DNA of 64,000 nucleotides. Source: Actinacidiphila paucisporea. GTDB lineage: Bacteria; Actinomycetota; Actinomycetes; Streptomycetales; Streptomycetaceae. Made by a program: the position numbers and the translations under genes. Positions 34,101-42,509 of this stretch are shown one piece after another. The stretch lies in contig NZ_FRBI01000026.1 in assembly GCF_900142575.1 (NCBI RefSeq), positions 50,857 to 114,856 on the forward strand, written 5' to 3'. The notes under the pieces were generated by a model, which was given only the letters and a program-made list of their open reading frames with translations, was not told the origin of the DNA and searched no databases. How positions within the stretch are numbered: position 1 is the first letter of the stretch; every line of letters starts with the position of its first letter.

Positions 34101-35357
34101 TCAACCCTTCACGCAGACGACCTGCTTCAGCTTCGCGACCACCTGCACCAGGTCCTCCTGCTGCTCGATCACCTTGCCGATCGGCTTGTACGCGCCCGGG
34201 ATCTCGTCGACCACGCCGGAGTCCTTGCGGCACTCCACACCCCGCGTCTGCTCCTCCAGGTCCCGCGTCGAGTACGCGCGCTTGGCGGCGCTGCGGCTCA
34301 TCCGCCGGCCCGCGCCGTGCGACGCCGAGTTGAAGGACGCCGCATTGCCCAGGCCGCGGACGATGTAGGACTCGGTCCCCATCGAACCGGGGATGATCCC
34401 CCACTCCCCGGAGCCCGCGCTGATGGCACCCTTGCGGGTCACCAGCAGGTCCATCCCCTCGTACCGCTCCTCGCTGACGTAGTTGTGGTGGCAACTGATG
34501 ACACCGGGGCGGTAGTCGACGGTGGCCGTCCGGCCTTCGGCGTCCTGCTGCCGGCAGGAGACGACCTGGTCGAAGGTGACCCGGGCCTTCGCGAACTCCT
34601 TGCGGACCACGTTCTGGAGCAGGCCCATCATCAGGGCGCGGTTGCGCTTGGCGTATTCCTGCGCCCAGAACAGGTCGTTGCGGTATGCGGCCATCTGCGG
34701 GGTGTCCGCGATGAAGGCCGCGAGGTCGCGGTCGACCAGGCCCTGGTTGTGCGGGAGCTTCTGCGCCTGGCCGATGTGGAATTCGGCCAGTTCCTTGCCG
34801 ATGTTCCGCGACCCGGAGTGCAGCATCAGCCAGACGTCCCCGGACTCGTCGAGACATACCTCGATGAAATGGTTTCCCGACCCCAGCGTGCCGATCTGCT
34901 GGGCCGCCCGCTCCGCGCGGAAGTGCACCGCCTGCGCCAGCCCGTCGAAACGGGCCCAGAAGTCGTCCCAGCCGGCGGTCGGCATGCCGTGCACATCGCC
35001 CGGGGCCACCGGTTCGCGGTGCAGGCCGCGGCCGACCGGGATGGCCTGTTCGATCCTGGCGCGCAGCCGGGACAGGTCGCCCGGCAGGTCGTTCGCGGTC
35101 AGCGAGGTCTTCACCGCGCTCATGCCGCAGCCGATGTCGACGCCGACCGCGGCCGGGCAGACGGCGCCGTGCATGGCGATGACGGAGCCGACGGTGGCGC
35201 CCTTGCCGTAGTGGACGTCGGGCATCACGGCGAGGCCCTTGATCCAGGGCAGCGTCGAGACGTTGCGCAGCTGCTGCATCGCGCCGCTGTCGACGGTGGA
35301 CGGGTCGGTCCACATGCGGATCGGTACCCGGACCCCGGGCACTTCGGTGTACGACAT
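34101..35357 (-). CDS. rtcB: RNA-splicing ligase RtcB
   Basis: This 418-residue protein has VGVDIGCGM (metal-binding cysteine region), GTLGSGNHFIEV, HSGSRNIGKE, SCHHNY and the guanylylated-histidine region NSASHGAGRRMSR. RtcB joins RNA 2',3'-cyclic phosphate (or 3'-phosphate) and 5'-hydroxyl ends using GTP and manganese. No rtcA, archease or rtcR-type regulator lies beside it. The ATG at 35357 (MSYTEVPGVRVPIRMW) is the natural start. Confidence 0.94.
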   Translation of the reverse strand: MSYTEVPGVRVPIRMWTDPSTVDSGAMQQLRNVSTLPWIKGLAVMPDVHYGKGATVGSVIAMHGAVCPAAVGVDIGCGMSAVKTSLTANDLPGDLSRLRARIEQAIPVGRGLHREPVAPGDVHGMPTAGWDDFWARFDGLAQAVHFRAERAAQQIGTLGSGNHFIEVCLDESGDVWLMLHSGSRNIGKELAEFHIGQAQKLPHNQGLVDRDLAAFIADTPQMAAYRNDLFWAQEYAKRNRALMMGLLQNVVRKEFAKARVTFDQVVSCRQQDAEGRTATVDYRPGVISCHHNYVSEERYEGMDLLVTRKGAISAGSGEWGIIPGSMGTESYIVRGLGNAASFNSASHGAGRRMSRSAAKRAYSTRDLEEQTRGVECRKDSGVVDEIPGAYKPIGKVIEQQEDLVQVVAKLKQVVCVKG

Positions 35358-35607
35358 GGCTGTCCCCCGGACATCGACCATCAGTGTGTGGAATAAGGCG
35401 AACCGGCCCAATTGCCTGATTCGCCGGGAAAGGGAACGCGTCGCCCGATAAACCCACCCCAGCCGGCGGTTTCGGTAAGGCGTGCGGTAGACATTGTGTC
35501 CAGGGTTCGCTCATGCGCGCCAAGGAATTACCGCAGCGGGTGCACCGGCGTACGCAGTCCGGTCGAATCCGCCGCGATCCTGGCGTCTTCCGATCGAGAG
35601 GCGGCAC

Positions 35608-36414
35608 GTGAGGCAAGGGCTCCGCCCAGCGCGGTCAACGCGGTCGAGGGTCGCGCTCGGCGCACCGGCGCTGGTGCTGGTGCTCGCGGTCGGCGGGCTC
35701 GGCACGCTCAGCGCCTGTACGGGCGGCGCCTCCGACACCGCGACGAACGGCGGCAAGTCCGCGCAGCTGCCCGACCGGAGCACCGTGTCCCCGGTGCCCC
35801 CGGGCAAGTACAAGACGCTGCCGCAGCCGTGCGTCGCGGTCGACCTCGACACGCTCAAGGCGCTGGTGCCCGGGGCCCCGGACTACTCCGGGCGGGAGTC
35901 GCTGACGTACGACACCGGCCGCCGGGTCGGCTGCGGCTGGCAGGCGAAGACCCCGGACGGCAGCAGCCGCACCCTGACGATAGACATGGAGCGGGTCGTC
36001 TCCTACGACCCGGCGGTGAGCGACGAGGTCGAGGCGAAGTCGGACTTCGACGACCTGGCGGTGGCCGCGTCGATCCCCGCGGCGCCGCTGCCCGGTACGA
36101 CGCCGACCACGCCGGCCACCCCGACGAACAGCACCGGCAGCGCGTCGCCGACCGGCTCGCCCGGCGGCAGCCAGGACCTGTCGCCGCGGCGGCTGCCGGA
36201 CGTGGGGAACGCCGCATTCATCAACGACGTGGCCTCGACCCGAAAAGGCACGGCCCGCCGCGATGTGACGCTGGTCTTCCGGACCGCGAACGTCGTCGTG
36301 AGCATCCACTACGCGCAGTCCTCGCCCGCGGACGGCACGCCGCCGCAGAGCGCTGACCTGCAAGGGGGCGCCGAGACAGTGGCCGCGCAGCTGGAGCGCA
36401 GGGTCGAGCGCTGA
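35608..36414 (+). CDS. DUF3558-like lipoprotein
   Basis: The 268-residue precursor has a hydrophobic segment and lipobox (LGTLSAC, near residue 37). In the mature part are PCVAVDLDTLKALVPGAPDY and GCGW, resembling DUF3558 lipoproteins, with a central Thr/Pro/Gly/Ser linker at about residues 160-190. The GTG at 35608 follows GAGAGG. A second related lipoprotein lies directly downstream. Function is unknown. Confidence 0.8.
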   Translation: MRQGLRPARSTRSRVALGAPALVLVLAVGGLGTLSACTGGASDTATNGGKSAQLPDRSTVSPVPPGKYKTLPQPCVAVDLDTLKALVPGAPDYSGRESLTYDTGRRVGCGWQAKTPDGSSRTLTIDMERVVSYDPAVSDEVEAKSDFDDLAVAASIPAAPLPGTTPTTPATPTNSTGSASPTGSPGGSQDLSPRRLPDVGNAAFINDVASTRKGTARRDVTLVFRTANVVVSIHYAQSSPADGTPPQSADLQGGAETVAAQLERRVER

Positions 36415-36538
36415 GCGGCGCCCGGCACGGCCTCCCCCGGCGGACCCCTTAGGGTGGAGGGCCGACCGGCCCGCGCCGGGCGTCCGCGAAGCCGGACGGC
36501 AGCCATCCACGCCGCCAGACACACGAGGACTGGGACCC

Positions 36539-37249
36539 ATGGAACGACGACGACGACGCACCGCACCGCGGCCTGCGGCCCTGCTGCTCGCCTGCGCCGT
36601 GGCGGTCCCCGCGATGCTGCTCGCCGGCTGCTCCTCGGGCGGCGGCTCGGGCTCCGGCGGCTCCGACGCCTCGAAGGGCACCACGGGCAGCGCCACGCCG
36701 ACGACCCCGGCGCTCGCCCCGGCGAAGTACGCCAGCCTTCCCGGCGGCTGCGCGACGGTCGGCGCGACGACTGTCACCGCGCTGGTCCCGAAGGCGAAGC
36801 ATCCGGGCGGCACCCCGGCGCTGACCGACGACGCCTCGACCCGCGCGGGCTGCTCGTGGACGGGCAACGGCTCCGACGGCTTCCAGTACCGCTGGCTGTC
36901 GGTGACCGTGCAGCGGTTCACCTCCAGCGCGACCGCGTCGGCCGAGCAGCAGGCCAAGGACCGCTTCACCGACCAGGTCGCCCTGCTCGGCAAGGCGCCG
37001 GGCGCCGCCACGTCGGCCGTGGCGCACCTCGGCGACCAGGCCAGTTCGGTCACGGAGAGGGCCACCGTGGCGAAGGTGACGTCGCAGAACGACACCCTCG
37101 TGGCCCGGGCCGCCAATGTCGTGGTGATCGTCGAGTACAACGGCGCCGGGCTCGAAGGCAAGAAGAACCCGACCGCGACCGTGGTGCGGGCCGGCGCCGA
37201 GCGGGCCGCCAAGGACGTCGTCACGGCGATCGTCGGCGCCAACAGCTGA
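36539..37249 (+). CDS. DUF3558-like lipoprotein, paralogue of the preceding one
   Basis: This 236-residue precursor has an arginine-rich N-terminus, a hydrophobic stretch and a lipobox (AMLLAGC, C32). A Ser/Gly/Thr linker precedes GGCATVGATTVTALVPKAKHPGG and AGCSWTG, matching the Cys/ALVP/Cys-Trp spacing of the neighbour at 35608. The two probably arose by tandem duplication, although sequence identity is low. The ATG at 36539 opens the signal. Confidence 0.8.
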   Translation: MERRRRRTAPRPAALLLACAVAVPAMLLAGCSSGGGSGSGGSDASKGTTGSATPTTPALAPAKYASLPGGCATVGATTVTALVPKAKHPGGTPALTDDASTRAGCSWTGNGSDGFQYRWLSVTVQRFTSSATASAEQQAKDRFTDQVALLGKAPGAATSAVAHLGDQASSVTERATVAKVTSQNDTLVARAANVVVIVEYNGAGLEGKKNPTATVVRAGAERAAKDVVTAIVGANS

Positions 37250-37478
37250 CGCCCGGCCGCCCGCGGGAGGGCCGGAGAACCCGTGGGAAGACCGGAGCAG
37301 GCACCGCGTACGGCGGCCGGAAACGGGTCCGCGGCGGCGAACGCGTAACAAAGGCTGCCCCGCCCGTCCGTAATCCGTCGGCAATCCGTACGTTTGTCCG
37401 CCGGAGGTGCCGCCGGAGCGTCCCTGCCGTATGGCAGTGTGGGCCCGGCCAGTTGCCGAGCGGCAGGAGGGGTCGCGG

Positions 37479-39029
37479 GTGGCCGCGATACGTTTGACCC
37501 GGACACACCGGATATTGGTCGGGGTGGTCGTCGCCGGCGCCGTGGTGATCGCCGGGATCGGCTTCGCCGGTTCCTACGCCGCGGTGCGCACCCTCGCCCT
37601 GCACAAGGGCTTCGGCTGGTTCGCGAACGTCTTCCCGATCGGCGTCGACGCGGGCATCGTCGTCCTGCTGGCGCTGGACCTGCTGCTGACCTGGTTGCGC
37701 ATCCCCTTCCCGCTGCTGCGGCAGACGGCGTGGCTGCTGACCGCCGCGACGATCGCCTTCAACGGCGCCGCGGCCTGGCCCGACCCGCTGGGCGTGGGCA
37801 TGCACGCGATCATCCCGGTGCTCTTCGTGGTGTCGGTGGAGGCCGCGCGGCACGCGATCGGCCGGGTCGCGGACATCACCGCCGACAAGCACATGGAGGG
37901 CGTCCGCTTCACCCGCTGGCTGCTCGCGCCGTTCCCGACCTTCCGGTTGTGGCGGCGGATGAAGCTGTGGGAGCTGCGGTCGTACGAGGAGGTCATCAGG
38001 CGCGAGCAGGACCGGCTGGTCTACCGGGCCAGGCTGCGGGCGCGTTACGGCGTCGCGTGGCGCCGCAAGGCCCCGGTCGAGGCGATCATGCCGCTGCGGC
38101 TGGCCCGCTACGGCGTGCCGCTGACCGAGACCGCCGAGGCCGGCCTCGCCGCCGCGGGCATCGAACCGCACGAGCCGGCCAGGGAGTTGACGGTGGCCGC
38201 CGCCGCGCCCGCACCGGCCGCGGAGCCGGCGCCCGAGGCCGCCCCGGCGGCGGCGCTGCCCGCGGAGCCGGTGGACGTGCCGGAGCCGCTGTACGCCGAG
38301 CAGGTCTACGGGCACCCGTACGACCCGCGCTACGACCCGCACTTCGACCCCAGGTACGACCCGCGCTACGACCCCAGGTACGCCTACGACCAGCAGCAGA
38401 TGCAGCAGTGGCAGGGCGCCCCGCACAACAGCCCCTGGTTCGCGGCCCAGCAGGGCTACCTCCAGGAGCAGCAGCAGTACGAGCAGCAGCAGTACGACCA
38501 GCAGCAGCCGGACGTGATCGCCGAGCCTGAGCCCGTGCCGGAGCCGGTGGGGCAGATACGGGTCCCGGCAGGACCCAACCGCACCCGCCCGCTGGGCGGC
38601 GCCGCGGCCGTGAACGGCGCCAACGGTGCGAACGGCGTCAACGGCACCCACGCCCGTACGATCCCGGGCCCGCGCGCCGAGGACTTCCCGGCGCAGGCGC
38701 AGGTCCAGGCCCAGGTCCAGCAGGCGCAGGTCCAGCAGGCGCCGCCGGTGCGGGAATCCGAGCCGGCGGTCGAGGCGGCGGCCGAGCCCGAGCCCGCGCC
38801 CGGACCCGGGCTCGACATCCCCGACGGCATCTCGGTGGAGGAGGCCTACTTCGCCGCCTACCGCCAGTACGTCCGCGAGCAGGGCCACTTCCCCAACGCC
38901 CGGCAGTTCGCCCGCTACCTGCCCCACGTCTACGGCGGCACCGCCCCCGAGGAGCGCCACCTCATCGCGTCCATCCGCGACATGCGCTACCGCTTCCAGT
39001 CCGAGGCGGACACCGAGCACATCCCGTAG
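37479..39029 (+). CDS. DUF2637 membrane protein with Asp-Pro-Arg-Tyr repeats
   Basis: This protein of about 516 residues has four N-terminal transmembrane helices typical of DUF2637 (SpdB-like) proteins, including FPIGVDAGIVVLLALDLLLTW. A basic segment and an Ala/Pro/Glu linker lead to a DPRYDPxFDPRYDPRYDPRY repeat, Gln/Tyr-rich stretches and a conserved C-terminal domain (SVEEAYFAAYRQYVREQGHFPNARQFARYL). The GTG at 37479 has AGGAGG eight bases upstream. Related genes occur on transfer elements, but nothing else here suggests a mobile element. Confidence 0.82.
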   Translation: MAAIRLTRTHRILVGVVVAGAVVIAGIGFAGSYAAVRTLALHKGFGWFANVFPIGVDAGIVVLLALDLLLTWLRIPFPLLRQTAWLLTAATIAFNGAAAWPDPLGVGMHAIIPVLFVVSVEAARHAIGRVADITADKHMEGVRFTRWLLAPFPTFRLWRRMKLWELRSYEEVIRREQDRLVYRARLRARYGVAWRRKAPVEAIMPLRLARYGVPLTETAEAGLAAAGIEPHEPARELTVAAAAPAPAAEPAPEAAPAAALPAEPVDVPEPLYAEQVYGHPYDPRYDPHFDPRYDPRYDPRYAYDQQQMQQWQGAPHNSPWFAAQQGYLQEQQQYEQQQYDQQQPDVIAEPEPVPEPVGQIRVPAGPNRTRPLGGAAAVNGANGANGVNGTHARTIPGPRAEDFPAQAQVQAQVQQAQVQQAPPVRESEPAVEAAAEPEPAPGPGLDIPDGISVEEAYFAAYRQYVREQGHFPNARQFARYLPHVYGGTAPEERHLIASIRDMRYRFQSEADTEHIP

Positions 39030-39048
39030 AGCGCATCCCTTAGCGCGG

Positions 39049-40308
39049 CTAGGCGCGGCCGGCCGTGGCGGTGACGCCCGTCTGCTGGAGCGGTTCGTAG
39101 CCCTGCGCGAGCAGCTCCGCGGTCACCGACAGCCGGCCGGCGGCGGCCCGGGCGCAGGTGAGCGCGAAGGGCGTGCGATACGTGCCGCCGGGGCCGAGGT
39201 CGACGGTGGTGGACGGGGTGACGGTGGCGGCGAGGGTGCCGCCCGGGCCCTCGGTGAGCGTCACCGGGTCGCCGTTGGCGGTCACCGTGACGTCGGCGGG
39301 GGCCAGGCCGCCCCTGCGGGACAGCACCAGGCGGGTGCCGACGGAGCTGTAGTACGGGCCGCCGGACGGGCTGCTGAAGGTGATCACGCCCTCCAGCGAG
39401 CACGTCGAGCCGTTGCCGCCGCCCCCGCCGCCGCCGGGTGTGGCGCCCTTGGTGCCGGGGGCGAGCACGCCGGGCGTGTTCGCCACGCCGGCACCGGTGC
39501 TCGCGACGCCGGGCGCGGTGGAGGTGCCGGTCGCGGCGACGTCGATACGGCCGGTCGCGGTCCTGGCGACGGTGAAGTCGTAGACGGTGCCGTTCACGGT
39601 GAGGTTGTCGACGTAGGTGTCCAGGGACGCGCCCGGGTCACCGAGCCGGCCGACGTTGGCGATCACGCCGATCGCGCCGTCGCCCGCGGCGTCGCAGGTG
39701 GTCGCGTAGTCGCTGAGGGGGTGGTCGCTGCCGGCCGCGAAGGAACCGATCGCCCGCGAGGTGCGCCACAGCGCGGCGCCGCCCGCGTCGAAGTGCCGCC
39801 AGGTGTCGGCGACGGCGCCGGTGCGGCCCTGCGCGTCGGTGGCCAACTGCGGCTGGAAGCTGAGGGTGGTGAAGGCGCCGCGGCAGAAGGCGGGCAGCTG
39901 GGGGTTCGCGCCGCCCGCGACGGCGCTCGGGGTGGACGTCCAGCCGCGGACGTACAGGTCGTACGACAGCGGGTTCCCGCCGATGGCGCGGAATGGGGCC
40001 ACCCGGTTGAAGTAGTGGGCGGCCTGGGCCTGCTGGGCCTGGGCGGCACCGGCGACCGACAGGTGCAGGCTGCCGTTGAAGCGGACCGGGTCGGCGAAGG
40101 GCGAGACCTCCTGCACGCCAGCGGGGCGGCCCGCGTTGGACGGGTCGTCCTGCAGCCGCAGCCAGGGGCCCTGCGGCCCGAGGTCGCCCGCGGTGACCCG
40201 CTGGTGCACGACCGCGGCGGACGCGGGAGCGGGCGCGAGGACGGCCGGGACCGCCAGGACGGCGGCGGTGGTGAGGGACGCGGCGAGACGCGCGGCGAGG
40301 CGGGGCAT
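39049..40308 (-). CDS. Secreted protein of unknown function
   Basis: The 419-residue protein has a clear signal peptide (AASLTTAAVLAVPAVLAPAPASA). The mature protein has two parts joined by a polyglycine run of seven residues at about 297: an N-terminal region with paired cysteines (AFCRGAF, ATTCDAAG) and a C-terminal beta-rich module (TCSLEGVITFSSP to FALTCARA) that looks disulfide-closed. No catalytic motif was recognised. The ATG at 40308 opens the signal peptide. Confidence 0.72.
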   Translation of the reverse strand: MPRLAARLAASLTTAAVLAVPAVLAPAPASAAVVHQRVTAGDLGPQGPWLRLQDDPSNAGRPAGVQEVSPFADPVRFNGSLHLSVAGAAQAQQAQAAHYFNRVAPFRAIGGNPLSYDLYVRGWTSTPSAVAGGANPQLPAFCRGAFTTLSFQPQLATDAQGRTGAVADTWRHFDAGGAALWRTSRAIGSFAAGSDHPLSDYATTCDAAGDGAIGVIANVGRLGDPGASLDTYVDNLTVNGTVYDFTVARTATGRIDVAATGTSTAPGVASTGAGVANTPGVLAPGTKGATPGGGGGGGNGSTCSLEGVITFSSPSGGPYYSSVGTRLVLSRRGGLAPADVTVTANGDPVTLTEGPGGTLAATVTPSTTVDLGPGGTYRTPFALTCARAAAGRLSVTAELLAQGYEPLQQTGVTATAGRA

Positions 40309-40511
40309 ACGGCGGGGCTCCCATCGGGTCTGACAGCGAGCGGGGAGCCTATGAATCCCACCGCCGCCACGACCCGACGCCCGCGCCGCGCTTTCTCACC
40401 CTGACGGCCCGCCCGCCGACCCCGGGTGACCGGACGCCCCAAAATCCGGCGCCCAGCGCCCGGACCGGGCATTGGTGCCGGGCACCCGGAATCCGGCACC
40501 CGGAACAGCCG

Positions 40512-40538
40512 GGCACCCGGGGCCCGGCCCCGGGTGCC
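40512..40538 (-). terminator. Hairpin downstream of lysS
   Basis: GGCACCCGGGGCC and GGCCCCGGGTGCC form a perfect 13-bp inverted repeat immediately after the lysS stop in the direction of its transcription. A second dyad (40474-40481 with 40493-40500) lies beyond it. The rest of the 40309-40544 gap shows no gene. Confidence 0.7.
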
Positions 40539-40544
40539 TTCGGT

Positions 40545-42269
40545 TCAGCTCTGCGCGCCCAGCAGCGACCGCGCCCGGTCCTGGCCGACCGCGAGCAGCA
40601 GCGTCGGCAGCCGGGGGCCGGTGTCGCGGCCGACCAGCAGCTCGTAGAGCAGTGCGAAGAACGACCGCTGGGCGACCTTCAGCTCAGGGGTCGGCTTGGC
40701 GTCGGGCGCCAACCCGGCCTGCACCTTCGGCACCGCGTAGACCAGCGTCGTCAGGCCGTCCAGCGACCAGTGCGAGTCCAGCCCGTCGACCAGCAGCTTC
40801 AGCGCGCCCCGCTCGCCGTCCGCCAGCCCGGCGAGCCGGGCCGCGTCGGGCTCGGCCCGCACCACGGTCCGCTGCTCGGCGGGCACCTGGCTGGAGATCC
40901 ACGCCTCGGCCCGGTCCAGCCGCGGCCGCACCTCGTCCAGCGAGGCCAGCGGCCGGTCGGGCTCAAGCTCCGAGAGGATCCGCAGCGTCTGCTGCTCCGC
41001 GCCGGCGGTGATGTCGGCGACCGAGGCCAGCGTCCGGTAAGGCAGCGGCCTGGGCGTACGCGGCAGCTCCCCGGCGGCGGTGCCGGCCGCGCGGGCGTAC
41101 GCGGCGAGGTCGCCGGGCAGTGCGGAGCCCTCCTCGACCTTGCGGGTCAGCGCGTCCCACTCGTCGTAGAGCCGCTGGATCTCCTGGTCGAAGGCGATCT
41201 TGAAGGACTGGTTGGGGCGGCGGCGGGCGTAGAGCCAGCGCAGGATCTGCGGCTCCATGATCCGCAGCGCGTCGGCCGGCACCGGAACCCCGCCCTTGGA
41301 CGAGGACATCTTCGCCATGCCGGAGATACCGACGAAGGCGTACATCGGCCCGATCGGCTGCTCGCCGCCGAAGATCGGGCCGACGATCTGCCCGCCGACC
41401 TGGAAGGACGACCCGGGCGAGGAGTGGTCCACGCCGGACGGCTCGAAGACGACGCCCTCGTAGGCCCAGCGCATCGGCCAGTCGACCTTCCAGACCAGCT
41501 TGCCGCGGTTGAACTCGCTCAGCCGCACCGTCTCGCCGTGCCCGCACGCGCACGTGTACGTCAGCTCGGTCGTCTCGTCGTCGTAGGCGGTGACGGTGGT
41601 GAGGTCCTTGCCACACTGCCCGCAGTAGGGCTTGTACGGGAAATACCCGGCGCCGCTGCCGCTGCCGTCGTCCTCCTCGGCCGCGCCCGAGCCCTCCTCG
41701 GCGGCCAGCTCGGCGTCGTCCACCGGCTTCTGGGACTGCTTGGGCGGGGCCTTCTTCGTGCGGTACTGCGCCAGGATCGCGTCGATGTCGGCGCGGTGCC
41801 GCATGGCGTGCAGGATCTGCTCGCGGTAGGCGCCCGCCGTATATTGCGCGGTCTGGCTGATGCCGTCATAGGTGACGCCCAGCTCGGCCAGCGACGCCGA
41901 CATCTGGGCCTTGAAGTGCTCCGCCCAGTTCGGGTGCGGGGACCCGGCGGGGGCGGGCACCGAGGTCAGCGGCTTGCCGATGTGCTCGGCCCAGGACGCG
42001 TCGACGCCCTCCACGCCGTTCGGCACCTTGCGATAGCGGTCGTAGTCGTCCCAGGAGATCAGGTGCCGCACCTCGTGGCCGCGCCGCCTGATCTCGTCGC
42101 CGACCAGGTGCGGGGTCATCACCTCGCGGAGATTGCCCAGGTGGATCGGCCCTGAGGGGCTCAGCCCGGACGCGACGACAACAGGTTTCCCGGGTGCGCG
42201 GCGCTCCGACTCGGCGATGACGTCGTCCGCGAAACGGGAGACCCAGTCGGTCTCGGTGCTGCCAGCCAC
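40545..42269 (-). CDS. lysS: Lysine--tRNA ligase, class I
   Basis: This 574-residue protein is a class I synthetase with the HIGH-type motif PIHLGN near residue 43 and KMSSSKG further on, unlike the class II LysRS. A CGQCGK/CACGHG zinc-binding pair precedes the core, and an acidic insert (ELAAEEGSGAAEEDDGSGSG) lies at about 190. The start is a GTG at 42269 (VAGSTETDW) with GGAAGGAAGA upstream. It is divergent from argS. Confidence 0.93.
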   Translation of the reverse strand: MAGSTETDWVSRFADDVIAESERRAPGKPVVVASGLSPSGPIHLGNLREVMTPHLVGDEIRRRGHEVRHLISWDDYDRYRKVPNGVEGVDASWAEHIGKPLTSVPAPAGSPHPNWAEHFKAQMSASLAELGVTYDGISQTAQYTAGAYREQILHAMRHRADIDAILAQYRTKKAPPKQSQKPVDDAELAAEEGSGAAEEDDGSGSGAGYFPYKPYCGQCGKDLTTVTAYDDETTELTYTCACGHGETVRLSEFNRGKLVWKVDWPMRWAYEGVVFEPSGVDHSSPGSSFQVGGQIVGPIFGGEQPIGPMYAFVGISGMAKMSSSKGGVPVPADALRIMEPQILRWLYARRRPNQSFKIAFDQEIQRLYDEWDALTRKVEEGSALPGDLAAYARAAGTAAGELPRTPRPLPYRTLASVADITAGAEQQTLRILSELEPDRPLASLDEVRPRLDRAEAWISSQVPAEQRTVVRAEPDAARLAGLADGERGALKLLVDGLDSHWSLDGLTTLVYAVPKVQAGLAPDAKPTPELKVAQRSFFALLYELLVGRDTGPRLPTLLLAVGQDRARSLLGAQS

Positions 42270-42444
42270 GGCTCTTCCTTCCTGGTCCGCGGGACAGCCC
42301 CTGAGGCGCCCCGACCGCTCCAGTCTCCCAGAACCGCGCCCCCCGCCGGGCCACCCTGTGGATAACCCCGGTCCTCCCCCCGGCCTCCCTCCCGTCCCTG
42401 TGGACAACTCGCTCGCCAATACCGGCACGCATGGGAGACTGGGA

Positions 42445-42477
42445 CTCGCCACGCGTGGGGTGACCACGCGTGGCGAG
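42445..42477 (+). promoter_or_regulatory. Perfect inverted repeat in the argS leader
   Basis: CTCGCCACGCGTGG (42445-42458) and CCACGCGTGGCGAG (42464-42477) pair perfectly across a five-base loop, 33 bases upstream of the argS start. Each arm also contains the palindrome CCACGCGTGG, so the DNA could act as a double operator or the RNA as a leader hairpin. No T-run follows. Confidence 0.7.
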
Positions 42478-42509
42478 CCCACGACCCCGACACAAGAAAC
42501 GGCACCTCC

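Noticed and set aside
34101..35357. rtcB as part of an RNA-repair operon with rtcA or a sigma-54 regulator
   Set aside because: No rtcA, archease or RtcR-like gene is adjacent; it appears to stand alone.
37479..39029. DUF2637 gene as evidence of an integrated conjugative element
   Set aside because: No integrase, replication, tra or attachment site was found nearby; the flanks are core genes.
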